Below are positions 52,261 through 62,535 of a stretch of 64,000 nucleotides of DNA, piece by piece. The stretch lies in the NCBI RefSeq assembly GCF_037893015.1, contig NC_133658.1:59425818-59489817 (forward strand), read 5' to 3'. The translations under genes were made by a program, and so were the position numbers. Under the pieces are notes generated by a model. It worked only from the letters and a program-made list of their open reading frames with translations. It was not told the DNA's origin and ran no database searches. This DNA comes from Macrotis lagotis. Its lineage: Eukaryota > Chordata > Mammalia > Peramelemorphia > Peramelidae. Position 1 is the first letter of the stretch. Each line of letters starts with the position of its first letter.

Positions 52261-53284
52261 AGCTCAAAATGAATGAAGCTATTTTCTCCCATCCTGTACT
52301 CTTCCATTGACAAATCTTGGCTATCACTCACAATGTGTGAATTGAATTTCTCAAGCAAGCCCTGCTACCACCAACCCAAGTCTCCTGCTGTTCTATCTCT
52401 TTACTCCTCCCTAAATACTAATTTAGGACCACAAAACTGGGAGATGTCCAGATTGAAACCGTTTTTGAAGTCACATACAGGCTTCCTCAGCTTCTTTCTC
52501 TGTCCTTCTTTCTCTGTTTGGCATTCCAAGGGCTTGAGAGGGATGAGTCTGAGAAACAAGAAGAGGAAGGGGGACAGAGTGGAGATATTAGGAAGAACAT
52601 CTCTTCAGTTAGTAAGAGAGACTTTCAAGCCTTCCTCTAATGGCCCATCCTTCTCAGTCTGGCATGGAGATGATTCTGAATTCCCAAGGTTTAGACACGC
52701 CCTACTATTTAGAAAGCCTGAAGATGTATTCTTGGGGGACCAGATTAGGGATGAGTGGAGGAAGCCAAGGTAAGGGATTACTTCAGTCACGGTAACTTGG
52801 AAGGGCACTCCTAGAACAATTACAATCTCCATCAATGGAGAGATGACTTACCCCAAGGAAATTCCCAATCCCTGTCCAACTTGAAATAAGATTCTTTTCT
52901 TATTGCAGGGTTTCCCCTGCACTTTCCCCTGGCTCAGCCAGAGCACAAGAGTCATCAGAGTCTGTTGGCTAAAAAGAGCTTCCCAGAAGGTTTAGATGAA
53001 CCAGCTTAGAGAAACAGAATTTTCAGGATGTCCTAATAAGACCCTCACAATGGGACCAAGACTGACACCTCCAAATTTTCTCCACCATGTGCTTTCTCCA
53101 CCATGACCTTCTCACCCTGGAAGATCACTCTTTTGTTATGGTCCCTTCTTCTGAATGGATGGTTCTTTCTGGAATCTCTATTATGAGGAAAGGGCCCTGA
53201 TAAGCCATGTTCACACCTTAATTCCTCTCCTGGCTCTTTTTTTGAATCTCTGTACAATTTATTCATCTAACCTGCTAAGTCCTC
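52261..53284. other. Unassigned, about 1 kb, with a 166-codon frame
   Basis: The plus-strand frame 52273-52773 is one of the longest in the window. Its protein contains PSFSVWH twice (about residues 80 and 125) but no domain I recognise. There is no CpG enrichment, start context or adjoining exon signal, and a minus-strand frame overlaps its 3' end. I regard it as a chance frame. Confidence 0.35.
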
Positions 53285-53445
53285 CAGCTTATTCCTTTCT
53301 GCTTTCTTTTTAATTGTAGTGTTCTTCCATTAGAGTGTGACTTGAGGGCAGGGATTGATTTTTCTTATGCTAGTATTTGTATACACAGCCCTTAACACAG
53401 TTCCTTAATAAATAGGTATTAGTTTGACTTATGTATCAACAATTC
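53285..53445 (+). repeat. L2 3' end
   Basis: CATTAGAGTGTGACTTGAGGG, CAGGGATTGATTTTTCTTATG, CAGCCCTTAACACAGTTCC, TTAATAAATAGGTATTAG. Confidence 0.72.
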
Positions 53446-53699
53446 CTTCACACAGAAGTTGAGACTAATATCTCCAGAGCAAAATGGTCAACCTGCCTTT
53501 CTTAACATAACCAGGAATAATACTTACAAAGCAGGATATCACAAAGGAGCCAAGATGTCACCAGGGACCTTCAGGCATAATGGTCTTTGGGCCACAGAAG
53601 GAAAAAAGAGTCTAATTCCTAGGTCCATTCTTCAGAATAGCTGACTCAGTTCTGAGGTTATAGCATCCTAAGATCACAGAAAGGAGAAAAGACTTGGTA

Positions 53700-53925
53700 T
53701 GCATTTATATATCCCCTATTATGTATCAAATGTTATCTCATTTCATCCTTGCAACAACCTTGGTAGTTAAGTATTACTAATGATCTCCATTTTAGAGTAG
53801 AGAAAAAAGAGTGACTTGCCCAAGGTTATATTCTAGTAAGTGTATGAGGCTGGATTTGAACTCTGGTCATCTTGAATTCAAACCCAGTGCTTTATCCACT
53901 ATATTATCTAAATTCCTAAAAAGAT
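53700..53925 (-). repeat. CORE-SINE, antisense
   Basis: ATGTTATCTCATTTCATCCTTG, CAACAACCTTGGTAGTTAAG, GAGTGACTTGCCCAAGGTTA, TGAGGCTGGATTTGAACTC and TGCTTTATCCACTATATT. Confidence 0.78.
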
Positions 53926-53929
53926 CGTA

Positions 53930-54035
53930 GAGGCTATCTGTTCCTAACCCCTCATAATAGAGAGGAAAAAACTGAGTGACTAGGGATTTGAACAATGTTC
54001 TCTGACTCCTAAACCACTGAACTTTTCACATGGCT
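53930..54035 (-). repeat. MIR fragment, antisense
   Basis: ATCGTAGAGGCTATCTGTTCC, CCTCATAATAGAGAGG, GGATTTGAACAATGTTCTC. Confidence 0.45.
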
Positions 54036-54255
54036 ACATGTTCATCTAAGTTACAGGGGTGTGGAGCTTTTTTCTGCCAAAGATCATTTGGGTATTTATA
54101 GGCTATATTTTGGTCAAGCATTTAATTAATTCATCCCTAAAAGCTACTTGATCTACTGAATTTCGAGTTCTGTAGTGATTGTCTTGGCAATGCCAGACCA
54201 ATATGTTCATGGGCAGGAGATTCATCACCCCTGATAAGGTGAAGTGAAGGTGAGA
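54036..54255. other. Unassigned
   Basis: Nothing recognised. Confidence 0.3.
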
Positions 54256-55190
54256 AATCATGGTATCTCAGAGATCTCATGTCAGGGCAGGAGAGAAATG
54301 GGATGGGAGTTCCAAGGGAGTTCTCAAGTCTGTCATAGGAATAAGAAGGGCTGTCCAGATCTTTTCAAGCCAAAGGGCAAAGTGGAAACAGAAAGAATCC
54401 ACCAAGTCATCTTCTGAAATTCCCACAAGATTACTCCCAGGAACATCCCAGATAAAACCCAGAGCTTCTAGGTCAAAGGAAAAATATAACAAGCAGCCAA
54501 AAAAGAAAGAATTCAAATACTGAGAAGCCACAGTCAAGATTACACAAGACAGCAACCACAAATACAAGTTGGGATAAGACATTCCAGAAGGTAAAAGTTT
54601 TGTTTTGTTGTTCCCTTCCTATGGAGGGAGGGGATGTGGACTTTTAAAGAAATGGAAGATCTCCAAGCATCCCTGATGAAAAGACTAAAGTTGTATAAAA
54701 TTTTTGAAGCACAGATATCAGAAGTAAGAGAAGCATAAAATGAATTAAAAACAATAAAGGACTAAGAAAGGATAGACTACTTATATTCAGATATGGGGAA
54801 CTGAAACATGTGTCCTAAGATCATCAAGTGTCATAAAAGGAGTTTAATTAGGCAAGGCATGGGAGTGGTTCTGTCAAGTTTTGAAGATTTTAAAAAAGCA
54901 AAGAATGAAAGAGAAAGAAAATTTTTCTGCACTGAATACTGCAGGGGAAAATTATCTCATACAATCAAGGTAAACAATAGACATCTATACAAATAAGAAG
55001 GATATTGGGAGGAGAAGATAACATGAACTTCATTCTCATCTAAATTATTCAAAAAAAAAGGAAGAAAACAAACATACACAAATAGATGGTTATAGGAATC
55101 CTGTCACTCAAAAGAGAAATAGAAGGGAAAGGAAAGTGGGGTGGAGGGAGTTAAGGAGTGTCCATTAAAGGACAGATTAGACTTAAGCAA
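54256..55190 (+). repeat. HAL1/L1 ORF1 C-terminal part and 3' UTR
   Basis: GAAAGAATCCACCAAGTCATC, ATTACTCCCAGGAACATCCC, AATATAACAAGCAGCC, AGCCACAGTCAAGATTACAC, then a 3' UTR (ACCTCCAAGCATCCCTGATG-like) with purine-rich stretches. In the HAL1 at 41.7 kb the matching segments are 43200-43560. Lower identity, so older. Confidence 0.7.
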
Positions 55191-55198
55191 AACAAATT

Positions 55199-55490
55199 CC
55201 ATGTGCATATCACAATCTTTATGGCTCTTTGAGATAGCAAAGAATTGGAATCTCAGAGGGTATGTGAAAATTGAGGTCTGTATGAATAAATTATGGTATA
55301 TAATTATGATTATGCTTATCAGCATAATGATCAACCATGATTCCAGAGGACTCCTGATGGAACCTGCTGCCCATCTCCTGATAAAGAGGTCAAGGATTCA
55401 GAGAACAGAATGAGACAAGAATTGTTTTGGATGTTACCAATGTGGATATCTATCTTAATTAGCTGTATGTGTTTGCAGTGGTGGTGGTGG
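55199..55490 (+). repeat. L1 ORF2 end and 3' UTR (sense)
   Basis: AGATAGCAAAGAATTGGAATCTC, TATGAATAAATTATGGTATA, TTCCAGAGGACTCCTGATGG, GCTGCCCATCTCCTG and CAGAGAACAGAATGAGAC. Confidence 0.75.
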
Positions 55491-55599
55491 GGGGGGACAG
55501 GGGGAGGAAAGAGACTTGACAACAATCTAAGAAGTCTAATGTCAGCTATTGTTGCTATTAAACTATGTTCAAGGTATTCTTCCAAGGGTGATTGTGTTG

Positions 55600-55760
55600 T
55601 TTGATAGTCACCCTATTTTACAGTTGAAAAAACTGAGGTAGAGAGAAGTTTAAGTTAAGAAATTAAGTTGCCTACTGGGGTCTAGTAAGTGTCTGAGATC
55701 AGATTTGAACTCAGGTCTTCCAGACTGCAATACAGCACACAATCCACTGAGCCACCTGTG
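55600..55760 (-). repeat. CORE-SINE fragment, antisense
   Basis: GATAGTCACCCTATTTTACAG, AAAACTGAGGTAGAGAG, GTAAGTGTCTGAGATCAGATTTG, CAATCCACTGAGCCACC. Confidence 0.72.
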
Positions 55761-55779
55761 GATAACAGTCTCTGGAAAT

Positions 55780-56745
55780 GAAAAAGATTCATAAATCAAT
55801 CAAGTGTCTGGATTGGGAGAGTAGTCATTGTTTCTGTGATGTCAATTTGAAAAGAAGTCTCCAATAAGTACTCTAGAGATCATTCTTCACAATGGGAATG
55901 CTGAGTTATCTTTTTTTTTAATCAGTGACTTGGATAAAAGTCCTAGATGGTTGGGGTTTTTTTAGTTTGTTTTTAGTTTGTTTGTTTTTGTGAGGCAATG
56001 GGGTTAAGTGACTTGCCCAAGGTCACATAGCTAATTAATCTCAAGTGTCTGAGGTGGATCTGAACTCAGGTGCTCCTGACTCCAGGGCTGATGCTCTATC
56101 TATTGTGCCATCTAACTGAACTTGCAATGGATAGATTTTCACATATTCAGGTGACACACACCTGGGATGGCAGGTTGGGTTACAGTAATGGGATCCAAAA
56201 AGACCTTGACAATCTAGAGTATTGAACTGATTCAAATAAAGGAAATTTAATGTAAACTTTTACACTTAGTTTTTAAAAATTAACTTCAGAGAGAGCATAG
56301 CTGAATTAGTATTAGATAGGGGATTAGACACAGAATTGAGGTTAGAGAAGATTTAATTGCAGCATAAGTTTATTGAGTCAACAGATACTGTGATAAGACT
56401 CACCCAGAAGGTTAGTGCCACCTTGGGCTACCTAAAAGAAGCATCATTTCCAATAATAAAGTGATAGTACCACAGCAGTCTAACCAGCTGACCATCCTAT
56501 AGTACCAGATTTTAGTAAAAGACATCGATAAAGTAGGAAGCATTCAGAAGAGGGCAAATAGCATGCATGAAGAACCTCAAGCTAATGTCATATGATTCTA
56601 ATCAGTTCAAGGAATCAAGAATGTTTTACATGGAGTCAAGAAAATCTATGGGGACCATGATGATTGTCTTCAAGTATTTGTAAGGATATCAACTGGATTA
56701 TATTTGATCTTTTTGACTCCAGAGGTCAGTCATAGAAGCAGCAGG
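55780..56745 (+). repeat. L3/CR1 LINE, reverse-transcriptase C-terminal region
   Basis: Sense-strand match to CR1-clade ORF2: GGATCCAAAAAGACCTTGAC, TGTAAACTTTTACACTTAG, GTCAACAGATACTGTGATAAG, CACCTTGGGCTACCTAAAAG, AAAGACATCGATAAAGTAGG, CATTCAGAAGAGGGCAAATAG, GATTGTCTTCAAGTATTTG. It is the degraded region that in intact elements encodes the block around RVQRRATK and VYKYL. All frames are broken. Confidence 0.82.
55960..56120 (-). repeat. SINE (WSINE1/MAR1 type), antisense, inside L3
   Basis: TGAGGCAATGGGGTTAAGTG, ACTTGCCCAAGGTCACATAG, TGAACTCAGGTGCTCC and TTGTGCCATCTAACTG, with a GTTTGTTTTTAG-rich tail side. Confidence 0.85.
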
Positions 56746-56749
56746 TAAA

Positions 56750-57515
56750 TGTTAAAATAGGCAAATATAAGCACAGAACAGGACCAAGGACAGAAGTCTG
56801 AGCATTCCACATAGCTTGGATCAAGGAGACCTTTCAAATCCTGCCTCATACTCTTTTCTTCTTCTTCTTATTATTATTATTATATAAATATTTTATTTGT
56901 TTTTCATATACATACAATGGTAGTTTCTATCAATCATTTTTTGAAGGTTTTGAGTTTTACAATTTTTTCTCCCTCCTGTCCTTCCCTTCTCCCTTGTGCC
57001 CCCACCAACAGAAGGCAATCTGATATAGGTTTTACACTTGCATCCATGATAAGCATAAATCAAAGCTGAATTTGTTGAGAGAAGAAACAGATCCAAAAGG
57101 AAAAAAGAAAATACTTGAGATAGCAAAATTATTTAAAAAATAAGACTTTTAAAAATTGAAGATAATAAGTTTTGGTCTTTGTTTAAACTCCATAGGTCCT
57201 TCTCCAGATCCAGATGGTATTCTCCATCACAGATCCCCTAAAATTGTTCCTGATGATTGCACTGATGGAATGAACAAGTTCATCAAGGTTGATAATCACC
57301 ATGTTGTTGTTAAGGTGTATAATGTTCTTCTGGTTCTGTTCATCTCACTTAGCATCATTTGCCTCAGACTCTTAATAGTTGTGTGACCCTGGACAAATCA
57401 CTTAACCCCTCTAATAGTACTTATCTTACATAGTAATGTAAGGATCAAATAAGATATTCCATCAGAAACACTTTTCAGGTCTTAAAGAACAATATAAAGT
57501 CTCACTATTACCTCC
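56750..57515 (+). repeat. Old CORE-SINE split by L1
   Basis: 56800-56855 (GATCAAGGAGACCTTTCAAATC, CTGCCTCATACTC) resumes at 57361 (TTGTGTGACCCTGGACAAATC, AGTAATGTAAGGATCAAATAAG). Confidence 0.6.
56856..57360 (-). repeat. L1 3' end, antisense, inserted in a SINE
   Basis: Same subfamily as 21421-21942: GAGTTTTACAATTTTTTCTC, GAAGGCAATCTGATATAGG, TTGGTCTTTGTTTAAACTCC, GATGGTATTCTCCATCACAG, CTCACTTAGCATCA. Flanking GCCTCATACTCTT (56843-56855) and GCCTCAGACTCTT (57361-57373) differ at one base and look like a TSD. Confidence 0.88.
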
Positions 57516-57794
57516 AGACATCTCTCGAATGGGGCAAGATAGGAGAAGGAACATTAGTGATTTTGCATGGTTTGTGATACTCATCCTCTGTTCCATATAT
57601 GTGGCAGATTTTTTTTAAAGAGTAAATTGAAATTCATTTTGTTCAGGGAATTTAATCTTGCAATTGTGGTTCCCCTTGAGATTACTGGAGACATTCTGGG
57701 GTGTGGTAAAAACCAAAATTGGGTTGAGCAATTATGTTGGCTATGTGTCAGATAGTCAGCAGAACTCCCTAACTAGAAAAGCCATTGGAAAACA
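57516..57794. other. Unassigned
   Basis: Nothing recognised. Confidence 0.3.
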
Positions 57795-57965
57795 CATGCC
57801 ATAGTCCAGTGGCAGGGACACAGGACTGGCAGCTTGGGTTTCAGTTTGGCTCTATCACTAGATAGTTATGTGGTCTCAAATAAATCTACTTGAATGTAAG
57901 GATGGTTTTCATGATTCACATAATCCTGTGCCTCAGTTTCTTAATCTAGAGAATAATGATTAATT
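57795..57965 (+). repeat. MIR remnant
   Basis: AGTCCAGTGGCAGGGACACAGG, TAGTTATGTGGTCTCAAATAAATC and GTGCCTCAGTTTCTTAATC. Confidence 0.55.
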
Positions 57966-58124
57966 TTAAGTTAAAAGTCATTAATTAAATGACTACTCTA
58001 TTCAAGATCATGTGCTAGATAAAAGTTAAAGAGGTCTATACTACCTGGCCCATAGGAAGGCCAAAGTAATCATACAAGTTATATCAATGCACCAAGATTC
58101 AAAGCAAATTAAAGGAAAAATTTG

Positions 58125-58300
58125 GGGGGGTAGCTAGTGGTGTAGTGGATAAAGCACCAGCCCTGGAGTCAGGAGTACCTGGGTTCAAATCTGGCCTCAG
58201 ACACTTAATAATTACCTAGCTGTGTGGCCTTGGGCAAGCCACTTAGCCCCATTTGCCTTGCAAAAACCTAAAAAAAAAGAAAGAAAAAAGAAAACAAGAA
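58125..58300 (+). repeat. WSINE1-like SINE
   Basis: GGTAGCTAGTGGTGTAGTGG, CACCAGCCCTGGAGTCAGG, CTTAATAATTACCTAGC, TTTGCCTTGCAAAAACC, then an A/G-rich tail. Short flanking GAAAAATTT on both sides. Confidence 0.95.
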
Positions 58301-58369
58301 AAATTTTGAGCCTAGGGTTATATCAAAGAAATACAGTCAGTTCAACACACATGGGAGAGAAGTTGGTAG

Positions 58370-58500
58370 AGTAAAAAGAACCATGTGACTATAACAACTC
58401 ACTTAAAATCTCTCAGCCTCAGTTTCCCCCTCTGTCAAATGGTGGTAGCAATAGAATCTCTTAAGTCCCTTCTGTCTCTCAATCTATGAAACTACAATGT
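58370..58500 (+). repeat. MIR/SINE 3' half
   Basis: CTCTCAGCCTCAGTTTCCCC, CTGTCAAATGGTGGTAGC, TCTTAAGTCCCTTCTGTCTC. Confidence 0.55.
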
Positions 58501-58634
58501 ATTAGGTACTAAGAATTAGAAGACAAAATGAAAGCAATCTGTGTACTCAAAAAGATTACATTCTTTTTTAAATTAATTTTTGTTTCTACTCCTTGATAAG
58601 AACAGAAAAAAAGGATTATGATAAATTGAAAATT

Positions 58635-58880
58635 CCTGAGTAGTCTAGTAGATAGAGTAGGTAGACTTTTCATGAAGTCAGGAAGACCTGAGATCAAATG
58701 TAGCCTCAATCATTTTTTAGCTGTGTGACACTGGATGAAACACTTAACCTCTGTCTGACTCAGTTTCTTCATCTGTAGTATAGGAAGAATAATTGCAACT
58801 ACCTTCCAGGACTTCCATAAGAAGCAAATTAGTTTTTTTTGTATTTTTCAATCCTAAAAGTACTATTGCTATATTAGCTA
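58635..58880 (+). repeat. CORE-SINE (MIR-like)
   Basis: TAGTCTAGTAGATAGAGTAGG, AGGAAGACCTGAGATCAAATG, TTTAGCTGTGTGACACTGG, GACTCAGTTTCTTCATCTG, CTTCCAGGACTTCCATAAG, ATTGCTATATTAGCTATTAT. Confidence 0.8.
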
Positions 58881-59140
58881 TTATCTCAGTTATGCACAAC
58901 TTCTTCTTTTAAAAGAATATAATACATTGAATGTTAGTTCCAAAGCTGCTATCCTGTTTCCCTCTGTTTTTAATGCTTCATTGAGGCTATCATTACCTTG
59001 TAATATTTTCCCCTTCCCCACACTCAAAAAACCTTCCCATATAATCAATGGGAAAAATCAAGCAATATCAAAACTAGTCCACACATTAGCCACATCCCAA
59101 ATATATGCTTATGCTTTGCCTCTACTCTATTTCTCCTCCA
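58881..59140. other. Unassigned
   Basis: Nothing recognised; frame 58927-59169 runs into the SINE. Confidence 0.3.
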
Positions 59141-59157
59141 TTAAAAGGTGGAAACCC

Positions 59158-59321
59158 TGGGATGGCTAGGTGGCACAGTGGATAAAGCACCGGTCCTGGA
59201 ATCAGGAGTACCTGGGTTCAAATTCAGTATCAGACACTTAATAATGACCTAGCTGTGTGGCCTTGGACAAGCCTCTTAACCCCGTTTGCCTTGCAAAAAA
59301 AAAAAAAAACCTAAAAAAAAA
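59158..59321 (+). repeat. WSINE1-like SINE with 15-bp target-site duplication
   Basis: TGGGATGGCTAGGTGGCACAG, CACCGGTCCTGGAATCAGG, GGTTCAAATTCAGTATCAG, TTTGCCTTGC then a long A tract with an internal CCT. A perfect repeat AAAAGGTGGAAACCC lies at 59143-59157 and 59322-59336. Confidence 0.96.
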
Positions 59322-59409
59322 AAAAGGTGGAAACCCAGGATTTCATCTTCACTTCTCTGGAGATGTGGTTGGTTAACATAAGAGAGTTGACCAAAAACAG
59401 CATAGTTTA

Positions 59410-60110
59410 AGGAGGGAGAGAACATCAAGATCTGTGGACAGTAAGGGAAAGCTTCATGGAGGAATTAATACTTGGGCTCAACCTTGAAGGAAGATAAAGA
59501 GATGGCAAATTGAAGAGGTGTGTTCTGAAACTGATGGTTAGGGTTGTATGAATGTATCTGAGGCAGCAGGGATAAAACCTAGAGTCAGAAAAAATTTACC
59601 AGGCAGATTGTGTGAAGAGGGTGGAGGTGGGAGAGATGACTGGAAAATTAGGTGGAGAAAAAGTGTGGAAGGCCTTAAATGCCAAACTGAGTAATTTGTA
59701 CTTTAACCTAAAGGCTTTAGGAAAGTCATTGATGCCTTCTGAGCAAACTAGTTACATGACCAAACCTGTCTCTTTGGAAGAGTATGTTTGATAGAAGATG
59801 GGTTTAGAAATGAGAGAAAGCGAAGACAAGAGCACCAATTAGAAGACTATTACAAAAGTCTAGGCAAGGGATGACTAATGGGGGACGGCTAGGTGGTGTA
59901 GTGGATAAAGCAGCAGCCCTGGAGTCAGGAGTACCTGGGTTCAAATCTGGTCTCAGACACTTAATAATTACCTAGCTGTGTGGCCTTGGGCAAGCCACTT
60001 AACCCCATTTGCCTTGCAAAAACCTAAAAAAAAAAAAGAGATGACTAATGAAACTCTTTCCACTTAGAGCAGAGACTTGGTAAAGGATTAGCTATAAAGA
60101 GAGAGGGAAG
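59410..60110 (-). repeat. L2 LINE, antisense, interrupted by WSINE1
   Basis: GGGAAAGCTTCATGGAGGAATT, TTGGGCTCAACCTTGAAGG, CCTTAAATGCCAAACTGAG, ACATGACCAAACCTGTCTC, GACTATTACAAAAGTCTAGGC, then after the SINE a short remainder. Complement of the L2 ORF2 region. Confidence 0.8.
59881..60039 (+). repeat. WSINE1-like SINE with 11-bp target-site duplication
   Basis: GGGGACGGCTAGGTGGTGTAG, CAGCAGCCCTGGAGTCAGG, TTAATAATTACCTAGCTG, TTTGCCTTGCAAAAACC. Repeat GATGACTAATG at 59870-59880 and 60040-60050. Confidence 0.96.
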
Positions 60111-60115
60111 GGAAA

Positions 60116-60175
60116 GGGCAGCTAGGTGTAGGAAGATCAGAGTTCAAATTTGACCTCAGACATGTAGAGACAGGG
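60116..60175 (+). repeat. SINE scrap adjoining (GA)n
   Basis: GGGCAGCTAGGTGTAGG and AGAGTTCAAATTTGACCTCAG are parts of a SINE head with an internal loss. Confidence 0.6.
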
Positions 60176-60190
60176 TGGGAGGGAGGGAGG

Positions 60191-60256
<66 letters not shown>
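60176..60256. repeat. (GGGA)n-(GA)n microsatellite
   Basis: GGGAGGGA units pass into about 30 GA units with one AAA interruption. Confidence 0.97.
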
Positions 60257-60259
<3 letters not shown>

Positions 60260-60429
60260 CTTTGAAATTATTTTTCAAATATTCTTTTTTTCTGTAAAAT
60301 GGTATGGTAATATTTATGTTTTAGTTGTTTTAATAAAAGAGTTCAGCTTTATAGAAAAAAATAGAAGTATTCTCTTTGAGTCACCATTTTATGATTTTTG
60401 TAGGAAGCCTAGCTGTTTGGTTCACAAAG
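60257..60429. other. Unassigned
   Basis: Nothing recognised. Confidence 0.3.
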
Positions 60430-61700
60430 CTACAGGTATTCTTCCAACTTTGCTTTTTTAAAACCATCTCCTACCTGTTCAAATCAATCTTTGCTTCTTC
60501 TCCCTTGCCTCCTGCCAAGTCCTATTGACTTTATTGTCATAATCTCTCTCACATGTATTACTCCCACTCTATGACCACTGCCATCATTCCAGTTCAAGTC
60601 TTCTCACTTGGATTATTTCAATATATTGGTAACTGATTTCTTCCCCATCCTATTCCCAATCCATTGGTAAATCCATCCCACATACACTGTGAAATTAACC
60701 TTCCTAAAACACATCATGTTTGCAGAATGAAGTCAAAATACTATTATTTTGGCTTCTCTTTCCAAACTATCTCCTATTACTACTTTGCATGTACTGTAAA
60801 CTTTAGTTAAACTGGACTCCATGTTGAGGAGTGGTCTGCACAAATGCAGGGAAGTGACTAAGACTTGAGAACATCTAATCAAGGCAAATCAATAAGCATT
60901 TATCAAAGTCTTGCTCTATATCAGACACTGTGTACTTTGGCAGCCATGTGTCTGATAGACTGGAGGAGGGGAGAGACTTGTAGTAAGACCAATTGATGGG
61001 CTATTGCAATATTCCAGACAAGGTGATGAGAGCCTACACCAATGTGATGGCAGTATCAGGGGAGAGAAGGGGGTATAAATGAGAGATGGTATGATGGTAA
61101 AATCAGCAGACCTTGTCAACAATATGTGTATGGGGGAGAGAGAATGAGGTGTCTCATGAGGATGACTGTAAGAATGGTGCCACCCTCAACAGAAACAGGG
61201 ATGTTTGGAAGAAGGAAGGGTTTGGAGGGAGGGATAGTAAGTTAAATTTTGAATATGTTGAGTTTAAAATGTCTACTGGACAACAAAACCAATCCCCATT
61301 CTATTTAATCTTTGCTGTTAAGATACCTTTAAATACCTACTTTACTTCTCTCTTTCCCCCAACCCAGCTTTACCTGTTGGGCATCTCACCCTACCTCCTA
61401 CAAAATCTAGCTTAGATAGCAGCTCTTCTGTAAAGCCTTTCTTGAATTTTCCCCCCTTCCCAAAATTATAATCTCTCTCTTTTTGAAATCCCCCACCCCA
61501 TACCATAGAACGTCTACTTCAGATGATATAATTTTACCACATATTATAACCATTTTTATAGTGGTGTAGTTTCTCTCTTCCAGTCTATTCCTAGACTATA
61601 TCATCCTCCTCGAAGGGAGGGATTGTATCTCATTTGTTAGCCAAAAGTGCCTAGCATGATACCTTAGTCATAATAGATACTCAATTAATATCTATTTGTA
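60430..61700 (+). repeat. L2 LINE 3' region (sense), interrupted by an inverted duplicate
   Basis: 60430-60822 follows L2 ORF2 in the sense direction (CTCTATGACCACTGCCATCATTCC, CTTGGATTATTTCAATATATTGG, AACCTTCCTAAAACACATCATG, AACTGGACTCC). 61280-61700 reads as the L2 3' UTR and terminus (CTCACCCTACCTCCTAC, CTCTTCTGTAAAGCCTTTC, AAGTGCCTAGCATGATACC, TCAATTAATATCTATTT). Between them lies the opposite-strand segment 60823-61279. Confidence 0.6.
60823..61279 (-). repeat. Inverted-repeat left arm (457 bp, L2 antisense plus flank)
   Basis: Complement of 62143-62597. It begins GTTGAGGAGTGGTCTGC and ends GTCTACTGG. By hand alignment there are about 25 mismatches and one 2-bp length difference (near 60932), i.e. 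about 94% identity. The stretch 61110-61223 is identical over 114 bp. The content is an antisense L2 3' end (60880-61279) plus about 60 bp that lies beyond the L2 terminus. Confidence 0.95.
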
Positions 61701-61939
61701 TGGAGTTCTTTTGCCTTAACTGGAATGCATGAATAGTATGATGGGATTCATGTTCATACTGAGTGACAGGTTATTCAAAAGATATTCTGTCTTCTAATGA
61801 ACTCTCTCTTCTGAGACTAGTCAAAGTAATCAATTTGCTGACTTTTGTGATATTTTGCTAATTCAGAAAAAAAGCCGTGAAGAAAGGTGCGATTTCTCAG
61901 AGCTCTGAAGAACAAATTTCTAAAAACTCCATCTCCTTT

Positions 61940-62535
61940 GTTGGATCTTCTTTTAGGTGATGCCCACTAACTGTGGGTATCCTCCAAGACTCAGCTTCTT
62001 CTCTTTTTCCTATGTAGTATTTTACCTGGCATTTTCATCAGCTCAGATGATTCTCAGAATATTCATTTATCCAGTCCTAACCTTTCCCCTGATCTGCAGT
62101 TTTGAATCTCCAATTACTTACTGAACATCTGCAACCAGATGGCCAGTAGACATTTTAAACTCAGCATGTTCAAAATTTAACTTACTACCCCTCCCTCTAA
62201 ACCCTTCCTTCTTCCAAACATCCCTGTTTCTGTTGAGGGTGGCACCATTCTTACAGTCATCCTCATGAGACACCTCATTCTCTCTCCCCCATACACATAT
62301 TGTTGACAAGGTTTGCTGATTTTACCATCATACCATCTCTCATTTATACCCCCTTCTCTCCCCTGATATTGCCATCACATTGGCGTAGGCTCTCATCACC
62401 TTGTCTGGAGTATAGCAATAGCCCACCAATTGGTCTTACTTCAAGTCTCTCCCCTCCTCCAATCTATCATGCACATGGCTGCCAATGTGCAGTGTCTGAC
62501 ATAGAACAAGACTTTAATAAATGCTTATTGATTTG
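61940..62535 (+). repeat. L2 LINE 3' region (sense)
   Basis: CATCAGCTCAGATGATTCTC, CAGTTTTGAATCTCCAATTAC, CATTTTAAACTCAGCATGTTC, GTTGAGGGTGGCACCATTC, TCCCCTGATATTGCCATC, ATAGCAATAGCCCACCAATTGG and the terminus TTTAATAAATGCTTATTG. It continues about 200 bp upstream of the right-arm boundary at 62143, which shows the boundary lies inside an L2. Confidence 0.82.

Noticed and set aside
52273..52773. 166-codon plus-strand frame with PSFSVWH twice
   Set aside because: No recognised family, no exon signals or CpG enrichment; most likely chance.
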